In this document: positions 26,915 through 35,613 of the stretch, in pieces
How positions within the stretch are numbered: position 1 is the first letter of the stretch
Layout: each line of letters begins with the position of its first letter
From: JBBQUP01 sp038212305
GTDB taxonomy: Bacteria > Bacteroidota > Bacteroidia > Bacteroidales > Marinilabiliaceae
Direction: 5' to 3'
Length of the DNA: 39,526 nt
Assembly (NCBI GenBank): GCA_038212305.1
Contig: JBBQUP010000020.1
Coordinates: 1 to 39,526 of the forward strand
Translations under genes and position numbers: made by a program
Notes under the pieces: generated by a model
Databases searched by the model: none
What the model was told of the DNA's origin: nothing
The model's input: only the letters and a program-made list of their open reading frames with translations

Positions 26915-26944
26915 AAAAAAGCCGTCAAGTGATTTAATGACGGC
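26915..26944 (-). terminator. Rho-independent terminator of the universal stress protein gene
   Basis: Stem GCCGTCA (26921-26927) / TGACGGC (26938-26944) with a 10-base loop. Read leftward it is followed by an A-run on the plus strand (26915-26920), that is a U-run in the transcript. It lies 26 bp after the stress gene stop. Confidence 0.85.
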
Positions 26945-26970
26945 TTTCAGTTTTTATAAAAATGTAATTG

Positions 26971-27804
26971 TTATCCAATTGCACCATAACCATATTTCAT
27001 TAAATCAGTTCGTGGATTAACCACCAGAACTGGAATCTTTGCATCATTAGCAATTGTGTACTGTTCCTGAGCTCCCAATACATAATCATGAAAAGCAATA
27101 TCTCTGGTAGTCATCACTATAATTAAATCAGCATCAATTTTTCGCGAATAGTTTATCGTTTCTTGTGAAAACGAACCACTTCCTTCGACAATTGCCAATT
27201 CATAATCAATATTTTTATCATCTAAATATTTACGACTAAAAACCACATTGGCTTTGGTGCGGTTATCAATGGCTCCATCTTTAGAAGCATTTGATAAGAG
27301 ATGAGTTTTTATTTTAAAATAGGTAGATACAAATTCGACCCATTTAAGTTTTTCTTTACTTTCAGATTTAAAATCAACAGGAAAAACAACTTTAGAAATG
27401 CTTTTAGATTTAGGTGGAGCTTGAACAACAATAAATGGCGTTCTTGATCCAACAATTACTTTTAAAGCCCAACTGCCTGTTAGTTTTTGTAACCCTTTCA
27501 TGCCATGCGTCCCCATTACAACAAGCATCGAATTCATCTCTTCAGTAACTTCTGATATGGTTTTAAAGATGGATCCTTCTTGAATCACTGTTGTAACTTT
27601 AACATCATGATTTTTAGTAATGTTATTGGCTACAGCTTGAATTTTTTCTGTGAATTCTTCAATTTCAGTCTCTTTTTTGACTATATGAAGAAGCGTTATC
27701 CCAGTTTTTAATATTGTAGAATAATTGATTGCATGTGACACTGCAAAATCGGAAATATCCGTAAAATCATACGGAACAATTATTTTAAAATTGCCTGTTT
27801 CCAT
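26971..27804 (-). CDS. Universal stress protein, tandem UspA domains
   Basis: A 277-residue protein with two UspA-like domains (about 1-135 and 145-270). The first has IVPYDFTDISDFAV and the ATP-loop-like VMGTHGMKGLQKLTGS with FIVVQAP after it; the second has VFPVDF and ends with IPVLVVNP. The second domain lacks a clear G2xG9G(S/T) loop, so only the first may bind nucleotide. It is a single-gene unit with its own promoter candidate and terminator. Specific stress or partner is unknown. Confidence 0.92.
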   Translation of the reverse strand: METGNFKIIVPYDFTDISDFAVSHAINYSTILKTGITLLHIVKKETEIEEFTEKIQAVANNITKNHDVKVTTVIQEGSIFKTISEVTEEMNSMLVVMGTHGMKGLQKLTGSWALKVIVGSRTPFIVVQAPPKSKSISKVVFPVDFKSESKEKLKWVEFVSTYFKIKTHLLSNASKDGAIDNRTKANVVFSRKYLDDKNIDYELAIVEGSGSFSQETINYSRKIDADLIIVMTTRDIAFHDYVLGAQEQYTIANDAKIPVLVVNPRTDLMKYGYGAIG

Positions 27805-28119
27805 AGGTTTGTATCTGTAACTATGTTCGTTTAAGCAATAAATATACTACATTTGATAATAATACCAAGCATTTTAATATTTAATATTATTAATTGTTCG
27901 CTTTTTTATTTTAATGATGGTAACCTTAAATGAATTGTAGCACAACGGTTTGAGTGGGTTAAATAGGTTTTGTAGCACATAATTTTTGTTGGTAATTTTG
28001 AGATTTATTTTCAAGTTTCTTGATAACTTGATTGCTTTTGTTGTACCCAATAGGTGTTTGTGTTTGCAGAATGCTAATCGTTTTAATATATTTATATAAG
28101 CTGTGATTAATTTTTATTT
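27805..28119. other. Divergent intergenic region, stress protein / cyclase
   Basis: About 315 bp of AT-rich DNA holding the start sites of the leftward stress gene and the rightward cyclase gene. No small ORF or RNA gene was recognised. A leftward promoter candidate is listed separately; no convincing rightward one was seen. Confidence 0.6.
27839..27868 (-). promoter_or_regulatory. Candidate promoter of the universal stress protein gene
   Basis: Read on the minus strand: TTG (27868-27866), a 19-bp spacer, then TATATTTA (27846-27839), which matches TAnnTTTG at seven of eight positions. The start codon is 35 bp further on. Pattern match only. Confidence 0.42.
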
Positions 28120-29544
28120 ATGATTTCAATCGAAATGCTAGGCGTAATTGTTGGGGTGGTAATTCTTCTCTTCATTGGGATATACTATTTTTTTGGTGTG
28201 TTTAAAAGAAAACTGGTAATGAAGATAAAAAAAGAAATACGCCAAGAGATAGTTAAGGAATATAAAATTAAGGAGTTAAGAGATGGTATTCAAACCAAAG
28301 AAATTGTATTAGCAACTAATGTTCCTCACAAAACCTATACTAAGAAACATGAGCAGGTAACCGTGTTATTTGCCGACATTCAGGGATTCACTAAAATTGT
28401 GGAGCTTATTAACCCTGAACTGTTAATTGATGAGTTAGATAAACTTTTTTTTCGATTTGATGAAGCGGTTGAAAAATACGGAATCGAAAAAATAAAAACA
28501 ATAGGTGATGCCTACATGTGTGCTGGAGGAATTCCTTTGAAGAATCGAACAAATCCAGTAGAAGTGGTTTTAGCTGCTTTAGAGATGCAGCATTTCATGA
28601 AAAACTTAGTGCATCCTCTGGTTAATGAGAAAACGCAAGTATGGGAATTACGTATTGGGATTCATACTGGTTCCGTGGTTTCTGGAATGATAGGTCGGAA
28701 GAAAATAGCATTTGATATTTGGGGAGATACTGTAAACATTGCTTCTAGAATGGAATCTTCAGGAATTGCAGGGGAGGTAAATATTACTGGAGTTACTTAT
28801 CAATACGTAAAGGATTTATTTGTTTGTCAGTATCGAGGAAAAATGCCCATCAAATATAAAGGCGAAACCGATATGTATTTTGTAAAAAGCATTCGACCCG
28901 AATTATCTATTAACGGCGATGGATTGATACCAAATGATATTTTTAATATCCGATTGCAACATTTAAGATTCGGTGATTTAGAGGAATTTATTTTAGATCG
29001 TCTACGAACCGAATTACCTTCTGAGCTGTATTATCATAATGTAAATCATACCATTGACGTAGTTACTCGTGTTGAAATTTTAGGAAGAGCGGAAAAATTA
29101 ACCGATGAAGAGTTATTACTTGTAAAAACTGCAGCATTGCTTCATGATACAGGGTTTTTATTTCAGTGCGAAAACCATGAAGAAAATAGTAAGTTAATTG
29201 CAAGGGAAGTATTGCCAAAGTATAAGTATTCCGAATCTCAAATAGAATGCATCAGTAATTTAATTGAAGTGACTAAAAAAGGAATTGAACCTGATTCATT
29301 AATTCAAATGGTTTTAATAGATGCTGATTTAGATTATTTGGGTCGATCAGATTATATGATATTAGCATCAAATTTATATCTCGAAAAATCAGCATTAAAA
29401 GAGGAATACTCTCAGAATGAGTGGGAAAAGCTTCAATATGAGTTCATATTAAATCATCGATATTATACCAATTCTGCACGTCGTCTTCGCCAGGTTAATA
29501 AAAATGTACAGATGGAGAAACTGCGTGCTTTGGTAAATGTTTAG
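28120..29544 (+). CDS. Class III adenylate cyclase fused to an HD-type domain
   Basis: A 474-residue protein with an N-terminal membrane helix (about 7-27), a short coiled linker, a class III cyclase domain (about 75-255) and an HD domain (about 290-450). Cyclase residues are intact: metal-binding Asp86 (FADIQGF) and Asp130 (IGDAYM), adenine-selecting Lys126 and Asp199, and catalytic Asn206 and Arg210 (VNIASR). That pattern predicts ATP rather than GTP use. The HD part has His306/His310, the pair His342-Asp343 (LLHDTGF), His353 and Asp401, as in metal-dependent phosphohydrolases. A cAMP-making and nucleotide-degrading protein is possible but untested. Confidence 0.88.
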   Translation: MISIEMLGVIVGVVILLFIGIYYFFGVFKRKLVMKIKKEIRQEIVKEYKIKELRDGIQTKEIVLATNVPHKTYTKKHEQVTVLFADIQGFTKIVELINPELLIDELDKLFFRFDEAVEKYGIEKIKTIGDAYMCAGGIPLKNRTNPVEVVLAALEMQHFMKNLVHPLVNEKTQVWELRIGIHTGSVVSGMIGRKKIAFDIWGDTVNIASRMESSGIAGEVNITGVTYQYVKDLFVCQYRGKMPIKYKGETDMYFVKSIRPELSINGDGLIPNDIFNIRLQHLRFGDLEEFILDRLRTELPSELYYHNVNHTIDVVTRVEILGRAEKLTDEELLLVKTAALLHDTGFLFQCENHEENSKLIAREVLPKYKYSESQIECISNLIEVTKKGIEPDSLIQMVLIDADLDYLGRSDYMILASNLYLEKSALKEEYSQNEWEKLQYEFILNHRYYTNSARRLRQVNKNVQMEKLRALVNV

Positions 29545-29596
29545 CAAATTCTTTTTTTGCCTGAAATATTATTAATAAATTCGTAAAAATTCAAAA

Positions 29597-30001
29597 ATGA
29601 TGAATCCAATGGCAAAAACTTTCGAAGTCGAAAATAAACTCCCAAATATGATTGGGCCTGGTACTAAAATTATCGGGAATGTTGAAACCAATGGTGATAT
29701 TCGAATCGATGGAATAATCGAAGGGAATATTATTTCAAAAGGTAAAGTGGTAATAGGCGGTAATGGTATGGTTAAAGGCGAGGTTCATTGCGTTAATGCT
29801 GAATTGTCAGGTAATTTAACCGGAAAAATCGTGGTTACTGAACTTTTATCACTAAAAGGCACTTGTAAAATCAATGGTGATATGCATATTGGCAAGCTTT
29901 CAATAGAACCAGGCGCACTCTTTACTGGTAATTGTCAAATGACTACCAATACGGGAGCAACTTCTCAGCAAATTGTGAAAGACGAAATTAAGAAAAACTG
30001 A
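29597..30001 (+). CDS. Bactofilin-type polymer-forming cytoskeletal protein
   Basis: A 134-residue bactofilin. The core repeats in the pattern of a right-handed beta-helix: IGPGTKIIGNVETNGDIRID, then GIIEGNI, SKGKVVIG, GMVKGEV, GKIVVTELLSLKG, INGDMHIGKLSIEPGA. Short polar tails lie on both sides. Bactofilins form filaments that scaffold envelope and cell-shape proteins. It lies between the cyclase and the AtpI-like gene, all rightward; bactofilin next to atp genes recurs in bacteroidetes, though why is unknown. Confidence 0.93.
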   Translation: MMNPMAKTFEVENKLPNMIGPGTKIIGNVETNGDIRIDGIIEGNIISKGKVVIGGNGMVKGEVHCVNAELSGNLTGKIVVTELLSLKGTCKINGDMHIGKLSIEPGALFTGNCQMTTNTGATSQQIVKDEIKKN

Positions 30002-30039
30002 AAAAGTGGTTTCATAGGCTCTTAGTCTATCTAATTAAT

Positions 30040-30381
30040 ATGGTCTCAGTAGGATTAATTACTGGGATAGCTTTGGTATTATTTTTTGATATTCAAGAGT
30101 TCATTGTAATAGTTGGTCAATTACTATTATTGCTGATATTTCTTGTATCTAAAATAATAGGGGTTTTATTGAGATATTTTTATAAACTCACTATTGGACA
30201 ATCCTATTTAGTAGGAGTTTCTTTGAAATTTATCTTTTTATTTATTTTACTAATTATTTTCGCAAAAAATATCGAAATTCGGAACAATCAGGTAGGAGGA
30301 ATGTTTTTAGTGAGCTACGCCATTTATTTAGTGAGCGATGTGTTATTAAATATGAAAGAGATTAGGCAAAGTAGAGCATAG
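30040..30381 (+). CDS. AtpI-like small membrane protein
   Basis: A 113-residue hydrophobic protein with three or four predicted membrane helices (around 7-20, 22-44, 58-76 and 87-103) and a basic C-terminus. Sequence similarity to AtpI is weak; the call rests mainly on its place right before atpB, where AtpI/AtpZ-type assembly factors are usual. It begins 38 bp after the bactofilin gene. It could instead be an unrelated small membrane protein. Confidence 0.5.
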   Translation: MVSVGLITGIALVLFFDIQEFIVIVGQLLLLLIFLVSKIIGVLLRYFYKLTIGQSYLVGVSLKFIFLFILLIIFAKNIEIRNNQVGGMFLVSYAIYLVSDVLLNMKEIRQSRA

Positions 30382-30473
30382 ATTAATTCTCAAACTATTT
30401 TTTTTTAAATCCGTAGGACAAACTATTGGTATTTTAAAAATGAAATGTTAATTTAAGATATTATTTTTAATAC

Positions 30474-31565
30474 ATGCAGAAATTATTTCATCGCCATATG
30501 AAACGTTGGTGTTTGTTTGTGCTAATAGGATTTTTCTCATTAAATGGATTTGCAGAAGAGAAGACTTCCGAGAATGCATCCAATGAATTTAATGCCATGG
30601 AAATGATTATGCATCACATCTCAGATATGCATTCATGGCCGCTTATTTCATATCATAAGGATGGCGTTAAACATGAAATATGCATTCCATTACCAATTAT
30701 TTTAATCCATAAGTCAAACTTATTTTTATTTTGGTCATCTGATTTTGCGCATGGAGAGAAAGTAGTTTTGAATAAGGATACCTATTTTAAACTTTATCAC
30801 GAGAAAATATATATATCTGATGCATCAGGAGCATTGGAAATAAATGCCGAAAATCATCCAACCAACATAAAACCATTTGATATTTCAATAACGCGTAATG
30901 TGATTACATTGTGGTTAAGTGCTGCATTATTACTTTTACTATTCATTTCAATAGCTAAAAAATATCGGCATGAAATGCAAAAACCATCAGGAGCCCAGTC
31001 GGTTATGGAGCCGATAGTTATGTTTGTTCGAGATGATATTGCAAGAGATTTATTAGGCAAAGAGAAAGCAGAAAAATATTTACCTCTGTTATTAACATTT
31101 TTCTTTTTTATTTGGATTAACAATTTATTAGGATTAGTCCCTTTTTTCCCAGGGGGTAGTAACCTAACAGGTAATATTGCTTTTACAATGGTTTTAGCTT
31201 TACTAACTTTAGTGGTTACACTTGCAAGTGGAAATAAAACCTATTGGACACATATTTTCGCACCTCCTGGCGTACCTGGATGGGTTCGTATAATACTTGT
31301 ACCAGTTGAATTAATTGGAATTTTCACAAAACCTTTTGCTTTGATGATTCGATTATTTGCCAATATTACCGCAGGGCATATCATTATATTGAGTTTAATA
31401 TCAATGATATTTATACTTAAGAGTATCGCTTTTGCCCCAGTTACAATAGTATTGGTTATAATTATGTCGATACTCGAATTGTTAGTTGGATTATTACAAG
31501 CTTTTATTTTCACACTATTATCAGCCCTTTTTATCGGATTAACTACTAATAACGAAGATCATTAA
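30474..31565 (+). CDS. atpB: F1Fo ATP synthase subunit a
   Basis: A 363-residue Fo subunit a that forms the proton half-channels. The essential arginine is Arg293 in MIRLFANITAGH, with polar residues in LELLVGLLQAFIFTLL further on. The first 140 residues are an extension beyond the E. coli protein: a signal-peptide-like start (about 1-27, ending NGFAEE) and a polar extracytoplasmic segment. This extended form is usual in bacteroidetes. atpE follows after 18 bp. Confidence 0.96.
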   Translation: MQKLFHRHMKRWCLFVLIGFFSLNGFAEEKTSENASNEFNAMEMIMHHISDMHSWPLISYHKDGVKHEICIPLPIILIHKSNLFLFWSSDFAHGEKVVLNKDTYFKLYHEKIYISDASGALEINAENHPTNIKPFDISITRNVITLWLSAALLLLLFISIAKKYRHEMQKPSGAQSVMEPIVMFVRDDIARDLLGKEKAEKYLPLLLTFFFFIWINNLLGLVPFFPGGSNLTGNIAFTMVLALLTLVVTLASGNKTYWTHIFAPPGVPGWVRIILVPVELIGIFTKPFALMIRLFANITAGHIIILSLISMIFILKSIAFAPVTIVLVIIMSILELLVGLLQAFIFTLLSALFIGLTTNNEDH

Positions 31566-31583
31566 TTTATTAAATATTGAATT

Positions 31584-31796
31584 ATGGAACAAGCTGCAAG
31601 TTTTGCACCTATTGGATTAGGACTAATTGTTATAGGAATTGGAATAGGAATTGGATTAATTGGTAAAGGAGCAATGGATGCTATTGGCCGTCAACCTGAA
31701 GCCTTGTCAAAAATTCAAACAGCCATGATTATTGCAGCAGCATTAATTGAAGGTGCTGGTTTATTTGCAATTGTAGTAGATTGGTTAATTAATTAA
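31584..31796 (+). CDS. atpE: F1Fo ATP synthase subunit c
   Basis: A 70-residue proteolipid that forms the rotor ring. Two hydrophobic helices flank the polar loop GRQPEA. The ion-binding carboxylate is Glu56 in AALIEGAG. It lacks the Gln in helix 1 and the Ser/Thr after the glutamate that mark sodium-binding rings, so proton coupling is predicted. Helix 1 has a repeated GIGIG run for tight packing. The gene is between atpB (18 bp) and atpF (12 bp). Confidence 0.97.
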   Translation: MEQAASFAPIGLGLIVIGIGIGIGLIGKGAMDAIGRQPEALSKIQTAMIIAAALIEGAGLFAIVVDWLIN

Positions 31797-31808
31797 AAAA
31801 CTCGTATT

Positions 31809-32303
31809 ATGGAATTATTAACTCCCGATCCCGGACTGGCGATATGGACATTAATTTCGTTTTTACTTTTGGTTTTTTTATTGGGTAAATACGCTTGGAA
31901 GCCAATACTTAATGCCATTCATGTAAGGGAAGAAACGATTGAATACTCCTTGCGTGAAGCTGAAAAGGCACGTATTGAAATTGTTAATGTACACAATAAT
32001 AAACGTCAAATTATTGATCAAGCTCGTAAAGAGCGTGATGCAATTATTCGAGAAGGACGTGATATTAAAGATAGCATGATAGGCGATGCTAAAAATTTAG
32101 CTCAAAAAGAAGCAGATAAAATAGTTTCGCAAGCTAAAGCTCAAATTGAAGCTGACAAACAAGCTGCTTTGGAAGATATGAAAAAACAAGTTGCTCTTTT
32201 GTCTATTGATTTAACTTCGAAAATTCTTGAGCATGAGTTAGATACTCCATTAAAGCACAAAGAAGTGATCGATCGATTTTTAGAAAATGCAAATTTTAAT
32301 TAA
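31809..32303 (+). CDS. atpF: F1Fo ATP synthase subunit b
   Basis: A 164-residue peripheral-stalk subunit. One N-terminal membrane helix (about 12-29), then the typical GKYAWKPILNAI and a long charged coiled coil (about 40-140) rich in Ala, Lys and Glu, ending with a short region that meets delta. A single b gene indicates a homodimeric stalk. Its stop is 19 bp before the atpH start. Confidence 0.95.
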   Translation: MELLTPDPGLAIWTLISFLLLVFLLGKYAWKPILNAIHVREETIEYSLREAEKARIEIVNVHNNKRQIIDQARKERDAIIREGRDIKDSMIGDAKNLAQKEADKIVSQAKAQIEADKQAALEDMKKQVALLSIDLTSKILEHELDTPLKHKEVIDRFLENANFN

Positions 32304-32322
32304 TACTTAATTCGTTAATACT

Positions 32323-32859
32323 TTGAACGAAAGTTTAATATCGGTGCGTTATGCAAAAGCATTGTTTCAACTAGCAATTGAAAAGGAAATAAGCAAAGCT
32401 GTTTTTTCCGATTTAAAGCTAATTCACGATGCATTTGAATCATCTGTTGATTTAAGGCAATTTATGATGAGTCCTGTTTTTAAAACTTCGCTTAAAAAGA
32501 GTATAGTCATAGATTTATTTGGTTTAAAAGTAAATCCGGTTGTTATTGGGTTCTTTAATTTGATCATCGATAATGGAAGAGAAATATTTTTACAGCGGAT
32601 CATTCATAGTTATAACAATTTTTATTACGAACATTCAAATATCAAGCAAGTTACCTTAATATCAGCAACCAGTCAAACCCGCGAATCTCTGAAAGAGATA
32701 AAAGAAAAAATTGCCGCTCAAATGTCATCAGGCATTGAATTAAAGGCAAAAACCGATAAATCACTTTTGGGTGGGTTTAAGCTTATTATTGATGGAAAAC
32801 TTATTGATGCCAGCTTTTCAGGAAAACTTAAAAAGCTTAAAAAACAATTGCTTAGTTAA
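32323..32859 (+). CDS. atpH: F1Fo ATP synthase subunit delta
   Basis: A 178-residue delta (OSCP-type) subunit linking the stalk to the top of F1. The start is a TTG, chosen because it gives the family N-terminus MNESLISVRYAKALFQLA with no better ATG nearby. The C-terminal signature LLGGFKLIIDGKLIDASFSG is intact. Between it and atpA lie 27 bp. Confidence 0.94.
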   Translation: MNESLISVRYAKALFQLAIEKEISKAVFSDLKLIHDAFESSVDLRQFMMSPVFKTSLKKSIVIDLFGLKVNPVVIGFFNLIIDNGREIFLQRIIHSYNNFYYEHSNIKQVTLISATSQTRESLKEIKEKIAAQMSSGIELKAKTDKSLLGGFKLIIDGKLIDASFSGKLKKLKKQLLS

Positions 32860-32886
32860 AACAATACAGGATAACACACTATTTCC

Positions 32887-34473
32887 ATGGAAAACTTTAA
32901 ACCCTCTGAAATTTCGGAACTACTAAAAAAACAGATTGAAGGATTTAAAACCTCTGCTGAGCTTGAAGATGTTGGAACAGTTTTGCAAGTAGGTGATGGA
33001 ATTGCTCGTGTACATGGGTTAAGTAGTGTGCGAAGCAATGAATTAGTTGAATTGGATAGCTGCTTGGGCGTAGTTCTAAACTTAGAGCAGGATAATGTGG
33101 GAATTGTTTTATTTGGTTCATCTAAATTAGTAAAAGAGGGTGATATTGTTCGACGAACAGGTCGTATTGCTTCAATTATGGTTGGAGAAGGACTTTTAGG
33201 ACGCGTAATTAATACCATTGGTGAACCTATTGATGGAAAAGGAACAATTAAAGGTCAACTCTATGAAATGCCTGTTGAACGAAAAGCTCCTGAAGTAATA
33301 TATCGTCAGCCAGTAAAGGAACCTTTACAAACAGGGCTAAAAGCAATTGATGCCATGACTCCAATAGGGCGTGGACAACGCGAGCTTATTATTGGTGATC
33401 GTCAAACAGGTAAAACTGCCATTGCAATTGACACCATTATCAATCAAAAAGAGTTTTTTGATAGGGGAGAGGCTGTTTATTGCATTTATGTTGCTATTGG
33501 ACAAAAGGCTTCAACGGTTGCTCAACTTGTTAATGTGTTAGAAAAACATGGCGCATTAGATTATACCGTAATTGTTTCAGCAACAGCAGCTGATCCGGCT
33601 GCAATGCAGTTTTACGCTCCTTTTGCTGGTACTGCAATTGGTGAGTTTTTTAGAGATACCGGCCGACCAGCTTTAATTGTTTTTGATGATTTATCGAAGC
33701 AAGCGGTTTCTTATCGCGAAGTCTCACTCTTATTGCGTCGTCCACCTGGTCGGGAAGCTTATCCTGGTGATATTTTTTATTTGCATTCCCGTTTATTGGA
33801 AAGAGCAGCAAAAATTATTGAATCGGATGAAATTGCCAGTCGCATGAACGATTTACCAGAATCTATTCGATCTCTAGTAAAAGGAGGAGGATCGTTAACC
33901 GCATTGCCTATAATTGAAACTCAAGCAGGCGATGTATCTGCATACATTCCTACCAATGTTATATCCATAACCGATGGACAAATATTCCTAGAGAATAGTT
34001 TATTCAATTCAGGAATTCGTCCTGCAATTAATGTGGGTATTAGTGTATCGAGGGTAGGAGGAAATGCTCAAATTAAATCGATGAAGAAAGTAGCTGGAAC
34101 ATTAAAACTGGACCAGGCACAATATCGCGAACTAGAAGCTTTCTCGAAATTTGGATCGGATTTGGATGCCGCAACAATGGGAATATTAGATCGTGGTCGG
34201 AAAAATGTGGAATTACTTAAGCAACCACAATTTCAGCCCATGCCAGTTAGTAAGCAAGTAGCACTCATTTATTGCGGTAATCATGGATTATTATCAGAAG
34301 TTCCAAGTGATAAAATAAAAGAATTTGAAAAAGAGTATATTGGGTTTTTAGAAGTGAAACATCCAAAGGTTCTTGAGGATTTAGGTAAAGGTATTTTGGA
34401 TGATACAATTTCAGGTATCCTTGAAAGTGTGGCTGCTGAAATATCTAAACAATTCGAGAATATTGATGAATAA
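32887..34473 (+). CDS. atpA: F1Fo ATP synthase subunit alpha
   Basis: A 528-residue nucleotide-binding, non-catalytic alpha subunit. It starts MENFKPSEISELLKKQIEGF and has VGDGIARVHGL, the P-loop GDRQTGKTAIAID, DDLSKQAVSYREVSLLLRRPPGREA (positions about 33683-33757) and the RVGGNAQIKSMKKVAGTLKL region, which is near the C-terminal domain. Length is slightly above the usual 500-515 residues. It precedes atpG by 5 bp. Confidence 0.98.
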   Translation: MENFKPSEISELLKKQIEGFKTSAELEDVGTVLQVGDGIARVHGLSSVRSNELVELDSCLGVVLNLEQDNVGIVLFGSSKLVKEGDIVRRTGRIASIMVGEGLLGRVINTIGEPIDGKGTIKGQLYEMPVERKAPEVIYRQPVKEPLQTGLKAIDAMTPIGRGQRELIIGDRQTGKTAIAIDTIINQKEFFDRGEAVYCIYVAIGQKASTVAQLVNVLEKHGALDYTVIVSATAADPAAMQFYAPFAGTAIGEFFRDTGRPALIVFDDLSKQAVSYREVSLLLRRPPGREAYPGDIFYLHSRLLERAAKIIESDEIASRMNDLPESIRSLVKGGGSLTALPIIETQAGDVSAYIPTNVISITDGQIFLENSLFNSGIRPAINVGISVSRVGGNAQIKSMKKVAGTLKLDQAQYRELEAFSKFGSDLDAATMGILDRGRKNVELLKQPQFQPMPVSKQVALIYCGNHGLLSEVPSDKIKEFEKEYIGFLEVKHPKVLEDLGKGILDDTISGILESVAAEISKQFENIDE

Positions 34474-34478
34474 TATAC

Positions 34479-35444
34479 ATGGCTAATTTAAAAGACATAC
34501 GTGTTCGCATAGGTTCGGTTAAAACAACTCGGCAGGTAACTAGTGCTATGAAAATGGTATCGGCTGCGAAGTTTAAAAAAGGGCATGATCGAATAATTGC
34601 CATTCGTCCTTATGTAACTAAATTAAGCAATATCGTGTTAGATTTAGTTAATACTGCAGGTGATATGTATGGCGGTTTGTATTCTCAAAAACGAGAAGTA
34701 AATCGTGTATTAGTGGTTGTTATTACATCAAATCGTGGCTTGTGTGGGGCTTTTAATACCAATGTAATTAAACAGACTGAGAAATTTATTAAGTCAGATT
34801 TAAAAGCTCAATTAGCCAATCGATCTGTAGATATTTTGGCTATTGGAAAACAAGGAGAAAAAGTATTACGTGGGCATGGTTTCAATATTATTGAATCTCA
34901 TAATGATTTAATTAACAACTTAGATTTTGATGCAAGCAATATAATTGCGGATGATATTTGTACGAAGTTTATTGATAAAACTTACGATTTGGTTGTTATG
35001 ATTTACAATGAATTTGTAAATGCAGCAGTTCAAAACGTTAAGGTACATCAGTTTTTACCTTTGGAGATTCCGATGGTTAAAAATGCAGTTAAGGAGGATT
35101 TTATTTTCGAGCCAAATATTCACGAATTAATTGATAATGTGGTGCCTAAAGCATTACGTACTATGTTTTATCACGAGTTGTTAGAGTCGGTTGCGGCAGA
35201 GCATGGAGCTCGAATGACAAGTATGCACAAAGCAACAGATAATGCCACTCAAATGCTGTCAGATTTACAATTGCAATATAATAAAGCCCGTCAAAGTTCT
35301 ATTACCAACGAAATACTCGAAATTGTTGGAGGTGCTGAAGCTTTAAGTGGTAATAAATCGTTTGGAATTTCACCATTTTTTGTTGATCCCGAATTGAGAG
35401 AAATTGACGATGAACATGATGAAGAGTTTTTATCAAAACGATAG
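34479..35444 (+). CDS. atpG: F1Fo ATP synthase subunit gamma, with extended C-terminus
   Basis: A 321-residue central-stalk subunit. The N-terminal coiled coil (ANLKDIRVRIGSVKTTRQVT) and SNRGLCGAFNTNV are typical, and the C-terminal helix ends with SSITNEILEIVGGAEAL. After that lies a tail of about 30 residues, rich in acidic residues (REIDDEHDEEF), so it is longer than the roughly 290 residues usual elsewhere. It ends the atpBEFHAG run, with a strong terminator 21 bp later. Confidence 0.96.
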   Translation: MANLKDIRVRIGSVKTTRQVTSAMKMVSAAKFKKGHDRIIAIRPYVTKLSNIVLDLVNTAGDMYGGLYSQKREVNRVLVVVITSNRGLCGAFNTNVIKQTEKFIKSDLKAQLANRSVDILAIGKQGEKVLRGHGFNIIESHNDLINNLDFDASNIIADDICTKFIDKTYDLVVMIYNEFVNAAVQNVKVHQFLPLEIPMVKNAVKEDFIFEPNIHELIDNVVPKALRTMFYHELLESVAAEHGARMTSMHKATDNATQMLSDLQLQYNKARQSSITNEILEIVGGAEALSGNKSFGISPFFVDPELREIDDEHDEEFLSKR

Positions 35445-35465
35445 TTAAAATTTATTTGAAATAGA

Positions 35466-35499
35466 AAAGAGGGTGTTTAGATATAAGCACCCTCTTTTT
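35466..35499 (+). terminator. Rho-independent terminator after atpG
   Basis: Perfect 10-bp stem AAAGAGGGTG (35466-35475) / CACCCTCTTT (35488-35497) with a 12-base loop and a T-run continuing to 35499. It separates the ATP synthase genes from the exporter module. Confidence 0.94.
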
Positions 35500-35556
35500 A
35501 TTCGATCAGATTAAAGTTTGTTGCGGAATATTTAAATTAACTTTTTTTAACAATTT

Positions 35557-35564
35557 GGGGGGGG
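35557..35564 (+). repeat. Poly-G tract (8 G) before the HTH regulator gene
   Basis: Eight consecutive G in otherwise AT-rich DNA, directly after AATTT, so the segment ACAATTTG (35550-35557) partly resembles a -7 element. It lies 49 bp before the ATG at 35614. Such runs can change length by slippage. Confidence 0.9.
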
Positions 35565-35613
35565 TAAGTTGTTCATAATATTAATTTATATTTGGCTTAC
35601 TAAACTACCCGTT

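Noticed and set aside
31584..31796. Sodium-coupled ATP synthase c-ring
   Set aside because: The residue after Glu56 is Gly and no Gln is at the matching site in helix 1, so the sodium-binding pattern is absent.
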